Below, piece after piece: positions 30,501 through 32,742 of a stretch of 32,742 nucleotides of DNA. The first letter of the stretch is position 1. The number at the start of each line of letters is the position of its first letter. The notes under the pieces were generated by a model. It was not told the origin of the DNA. It saw only the letters and a list, made by a program, of their open reading frames with translations, and searched no databases. A program made the translations under genes and the position numbers. The DNA lies in IMG/VR virus record IMGVR_UViG_3300045577_000036, positions 1 to 32,742 of that record, one strand, 5' to 3'. The stretch comes from a virus.

Positions 30501-30769
30501 TGGTCATCAATGTAAGTAAGGACAACATCGCAAATTGGGGTTATGGCGTGTTCTCATTTATGATTTGGAAGAGTGGAACTGCGCAAGCATCGGCGGTCAA
30601 TACTATCTACACGACCAACAACTTCATCACATTTATGCTCGGTTTGACGATTGATACAACAACGAATACCGCAGAACATCGATTCAACATAACCGCTACG
30701 GGTACTGGATTTCCTCACAACGATGTTCGCATCATAGGTCAACTAAACTATACACAATTCAACACGTGA
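27533..30769 (+). CDS. Large tail tip / hub protein with fiber-like C-terminus
   Basis: A 1078-residue protein, the largest here. The N-terminal half includes YENESISQNWQFTDISSFAS and SREFRIPANENN, which suits a tail hub that contacts the tube. The region around 850-880 has a Cys pair (QPCCVRYGYSW), and the C-terminal ~200 residues (GSNITIEDGNERMIAVGDTM..., GLHIGGGWLGDDRTMSLGQSQ) read like a fiber or receptor-binding domain. It would combine hub and adhesion functions. Overlaps the previous stop (TAATG) and the next gene (GTGA). Confidence 0.6.
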   Translation: MTNDVQLIVTIGEVITEPTTFPSTSTSVVDGQTTINLGLLNPPFSCANSQVVIQAGASVIVPGANGNSTATVVSYDPNTCTIEIDTPIYWVGGIPIDCTVYIDITTDTTQDYILDLYENESISQNWQFTDISSFASIGAFSREFRIPANENNITILGALHDATYTPTTNYYTTKLPARIMVDSLPISTGHLRVIKAYRQLDKICDFEVSFYGDTPDIIRTLGASKLKDLDYSDIASFFIYEDVTENNIDPNLRYILTDRGQRWSEEGEANTRQVLNPATPVYAGDMTPVMNAGYLLRKIFNTAGFEIDTTAVDGYIDAYWIPWIINKYNDGTDPNTQYKFNLGLTNNITSTTSDDVVSPMTAFIDLNGDITGAYYQVPFTGYYKFKVWATLQDNPPVLGPNGVIGIQLRSNSVMADAGSQPIAVQNLFWNRTLVPTTNVQYTTEPILLTQGTYVYQKIFTDHVGHVILADALNNPNFGTGFELLEFSGALYGNAFNANVNAPDVKQVDYVRDIITMHQLAFVPDPNIPKKAMVVPMVDYIGSGTSEDWTNKLDTEKDITIAPTTDYQSRDIIFSYKSGGDIANQLYQAKNRIYGDYKINGYTTAEGEVPNEFAQGELKVELTAESTPCNYIKGTGIVVPKFVNDKGEFVVPNLRFLFLAGTAEIQLYDEQADVVAPTEVYLGNHYSTINASVSDYDLNFAPETPLHSIVSNPYNNLFNLFYRPYMNELYSPECRVMTAFFNLDLTDILSFSFANKYYIKDSYWRVLSINDYKVGMGETTQVTLIKLVNRYADCAMIPAGQDSNGLIQFVDFDGNPMEATQPCCVRYGYSWSTELNGCIELQTSDDNPFPTGEAKAMLLASSAPTNALTQLAGSNIAKSNSFSVFAGSNITIEDGNERMIAVGDTMDAIATLASPAMFGRNVMTRSGGLHIGGGWLGDDRTMSLGQSQMGIIPHGADGSWSSSGTSIALVRDNLKNTFLNLADNSSMACIMVINVSKDNIANWGYGVFSFMIWKSGTAQASAVNTIYTTNNFITFMLGLTIDTTTNTAEHRFNITATGTGFPHNDVRIIGQLNYTQFNT

Positions 30770-30960
30770 TAAACGACAACACAATCTCACCAGTACTCGA
30801 CTTACTCAAGGCAGGAGTCGAACACAATCTCCACAACTATCAATTGCGCGGATGGCGTAAATGGACATTCCGTTCCGTTCGTTTTATGACACGAGCAATC
30901 AGCTATGTGTCGATTGCTTTGATTCTTACGTGGTTACTAAATAAGTTATTTAATGGCTGA
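30766..30960 (+). CDS. Small single-span membrane protein
   Basis: A 64-residue protein starting with GTG in a GTGA overlap with the tail hub stop. Basic middle (LRGWRKWTFRSVRFMTR) and one hydrophobic helix near the C-terminus (about 42-60: ISYVSIALILTWLLNKLF). Its stop overlaps the tape-measure start by 8 bp. A membrane-active helper of DNA entry or an assembly factor is possible, but unproven. Confidence 0.6.
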   Translation: MINDNTISPVLDLLKAGVEHNLHNYQLRGWRKWTFRSVRFMTRAISYVSIALILTWLLNKLFNG

Positions 30961-32742
30961 AACGAAACAAGTAGCTGAATTCGCGATTGACGCATCTGGC
31001 GCACTCGTCGCACTGGATGAGACGGGAAAGAAACTCTATGTCGTTGGTGAGAACGCCAAGAACGTAAAGGGTGAGATTCGTGCCTTGCAGGAGGCTATGG
31101 CTTCTGGAAAGTTGAGCGGTGATGCATTCGCACAAGCGGCATCGAAAGCGGGTGAGTTGAAAGACCAAGTAAAAGATGCAAGCGAGGCGGTAAACGCTAA
31201 TGCTGGCCCTGCATTCGAATCGTTCGGCAACAACGCGAGCAATCTCCAAGATAGATTGATGTCTCTCGATTTTGAAGGTGTTGGTCAGTCGGCAAAAGGA
31301 ATGGCTACAACCATCAAGAACTTCTCCTTCAAGTCGATTACTGATGGAATCAAAGGAGCGGTAACTGGATTCAAGGCATTGACTACTGCGATGATGAGTA
31401 ACCCGATTATTTTGATTTTAACGGGTATCGTAGCCGCAGTAGCCGCAGTAGCGGCGGCTTTCTCATTTATGCAGGACTCCGCACGTGAGGATGCAGACAA
31501 AGCAAATGCGGCAATCATCAAGGGAGCGGAAGACCGCCATCGCAGAGAAAAAAAGTTGATTGCGGAGGCAGGTAATGATGAGAAAAAGAAGTACGAGTTG
31601 AAGCGACAAGCGGCGCGTAATGATATGGCCGATACGCAACGACAAATTGCTGAACTTGAAAACGTAGAGAAGCGTGGCTTCACCTTAAGTGAGCAACAAG
31701 AGAAGGACTTGGATGCATTGCGTAAACAATACGCTGACCAACGAGTCGATTATGAAGTAATGGCGATTGACCGAATCAACGCTCTCAATGCGAGTCGTGT
31801 CGATGTCGAGCGGCAATACAATCAAATCGGAATGAACGATCGCGAGCGTCAACTTGACGACCTCAAAAATCAGATGGATGACCGATTGAAACAACTCCGC
31901 GACCAAGGAGCAGATGAGGTTATGATTGCGAAGCAAACTGCGGTCTTCGTAAATAAAGAGAATGAACTCAAGTCATCTTGGAACAAGCAAGATGCCGCCG
32001 AACACAAGGCGAATTCGGATGCAAGAAAAGCCAAGAACAAGGAAGTAGCGGATGCATCCAAGGCATACGAGGAAGACTACCAAAAAGAGGTCGAGAAGAT
32101 TCGCGAAGAACTTGCCGCGAATGGAATGACCGAGAAACAAAAAGAGCAAGCCGCACTGGATAAGTACTACGCAGACCTCGCCATCAAATACGAGAAGGAC
32201 GCGAAGAAGAAGGAGGAGTTCGCGGAATTGCAGAAGCTTGCGCAAGCCGCACTTGATGATAAATATAGAAAGATTGATGCCGATAAAGAGAACGAGAAGA
32301 AGGCCGAAGAACTAAAGAAGGAGCAGGAGCAAGCGGATGCATTGGCAGAGGTTCAGCGTAATTATCGTCTTGGTGAGATGGATGATAAGGCTCGTGCGAG
32401 AGCGGAAGAAATTGATGCACTTGTCAAGTATTATGAGGAGCAACAACTCGTCGTGATTAATAACGATGAAGAGTATCAAAAACTCGCGCAACAACGCGAT
32501 GAAAAATTAAAGGCACTTCGCGATCAATACAACAAAGAAGACCTTGATGCCGAGAAAGAGAAGAACGATAAGAAGCTTGCACTCGAAAAAGAACTCGCAA
32601 CTAATCGCGTTGATATGGTGCGGTCGGGACTCGGTGCGTTGAGTGACTTGAATGCTACGTTCGAAGGTCAAACGGAGGCACAACGTAAAGCAAGTTTCAA
32701 TAGAAACAAGGCTCTTGGTATTGCGGACGCATTAATCGCAAC
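30953..32742 (+). CDS. Tape measure protein, N-terminal part (runs off the window)
   Basis: Starts MAETKQVAEFAIDASGALVA, with helical repeats, then a hydrophobic segment (about 155-180: MMSNPIILILTGIVAAVAAVAAAF) and a long Lys/Glu/Gln-rich coiled coil to the end of the window at residue 596 plus two bases. These are standard tape-measure features. The last 195 codons repeat bases 1-585 of the window. Continuing at 586 gives the natural C-terminus (to 946) in frame. The gene follows the tail hub rather than preceding it and is next to the head genes, an uncommon order. Confidence 0.9.
   Translation, partial: MAETKQVAEFAIDASGALVALDETGKKLYVVGENAKNVKGEIRALQEAMASGKLSGDAFAQAASKAGELKDQVKDASEAVNANAGPAFESFGNNASNLQDRLMSLDFEGVGQSAKGMATTIKNFSFKSITDGIKGAVTGFKALTTAMMSNPIILILTGIVAAVAAVAAAFSFMQDSAREDADKANAAIIKGAEDRHRREKKLIAEAGNDEKKKYELKRQAARNDMADTQRQIAELENVEKRGFTLSEQQEKDLDALRKQYADQRVDYEVMAIDRINALNASRVDVERQYNQIGMNDRERQLDDLKNQMDDRLKQLRDQGADEVMIAKQTAVFVNKENELKSSWNKQDAAEHKANSDARKAKNKEVADASKAYEEDYQKEVEKIREELAANGMTEKQKEQAALDKYYADLAIKYEKDAKKKEEFAELQKLAQAALDDKYRKIDADKENEKKAEELKKEQEQADALAEVQRNYRLGEMDDKARARAEEIDALVKYYEEQQLVVINNDEEYQKLAQQRDEKLKALRDQYNKEDLDAEKEKNDKKLALEKELATNRVDMVRSGLGALSDLNATFEGQTEAQRKASFNRNKALGIADALIA
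32158..32742. repeat. Imperfect terminal direct repeat, right copy
   Basis: Colinear with 1-585. The last 104 bp (32639-32742) are identical to 482-585, while the preceding 481 bp differ at about one base in ten. The encoded coiled-coil segment is conserved in both copies (DKYYADLAIKYEKDAKKKEE versus DKYYGDLAIKYEKDAKKKQE). Confidence 0.95.

Noticed and set aside
1-32742. CRISPR array, integrase, transposase or insertion sequence
   Set aside because: No regularly spaced direct repeats with spacers, and no tyrosine/serine recombinase or transposase motif was found in any supported gene.

Overview
The window is essentially one complete genome of a tailed dsDNA phage (siphovirus-like) that most likely infects a member of the Bacteroidota. 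The host call rests on three things seen here. Genes are preceded by A-rich leaders such as AATAAACA rather than Shine-Dalgarno sequences. Candidate promoters have TTG or TTTG about 20 bp upstream of a TAnnTTTG-like box, the Bacteroidota -33/-7 pattern. Many proteins also look like those of Bacteroidota phages. The two window ends lie in the same gene: bases 1-585 and 32158-32742 are the same tape-measure segment, colinear and without gaps, about 10% different over the first ~480 bp and identical over the last 104 bp. The contig is therefore probably circular or terminally redundant (unit length near 32.16 kb), with two alleles of the tape measure at its ends.

Layout. (1) The rightward late region runs from about 20.4 kb to the window end and continues at the window start to 10.5 kb. 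It holds a sigma factor, a Cys-rich protein, a HAD phosphatase-like protein, two small proteins, terminase small subunit, tail assembly chaperones with a -1 frameshift, a tail-terminator-like/fiber fusion, tail completion and tail tip proteins, and the tape measure. It then continues with XkdF-type prohead protease, scaffold, major capsid protein, a tail-tube-like protein, portal, head-tail adaptor, two holin-like proteins, an M15 endolysin, a metallophosphoesterase and a small HExxH protein. (2) One gene of unknown function (1583-2617) is inserted in reverse between protease and scaffold, with its own terminator and a palindrome-rich upstream region. (3) The leftward early/replication region (18.15 kb down to 10.46 kb) carries a Rad52-type annealing protein, a YqaJ-type exonuclease, a replication initiator with a candidate iteron origin inside it, DnaB helicase, NinG, a C5 cytosine methyltransferase, a PD-(D/E)XK-like nuclease and many small genes. 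Most neighbours are joined by ATGA or TAATG overlaps. (4) A second leftward operon (20.38 to 18.38 kb) has an HTH regulator, three small genes and the terminase large subunit, ending in a UUCG-loop terminator.

How it may work together: two opposed promoters with adjacent -7 boxes at 20.37-20.44 kb drive the HTH/TerL operon to the left and the sigma-factor operon to the right, which looks like a transcriptional switch. The early promoter near 18.2 kb drives recombination and replication genes, and the phage sigma factor may direct late transcription. No integrase, transposase, tRNA or CRISPR array was recognised, so integration-based lysogeny is not supported.

The most unusual points are: a 200-codon same-strand ORF nested out of frame inside the C5 methyltransferase; the iteron cluster plus AT-rich tract inside the initiator gene; the fusion of a tail-terminator-like domain to a fiber; protein-identical but codon-shuffled fiber repeats; the reverse cargo gene in the head module; terminase subunits on opposite strands; and the mosaic tape-measure ends.
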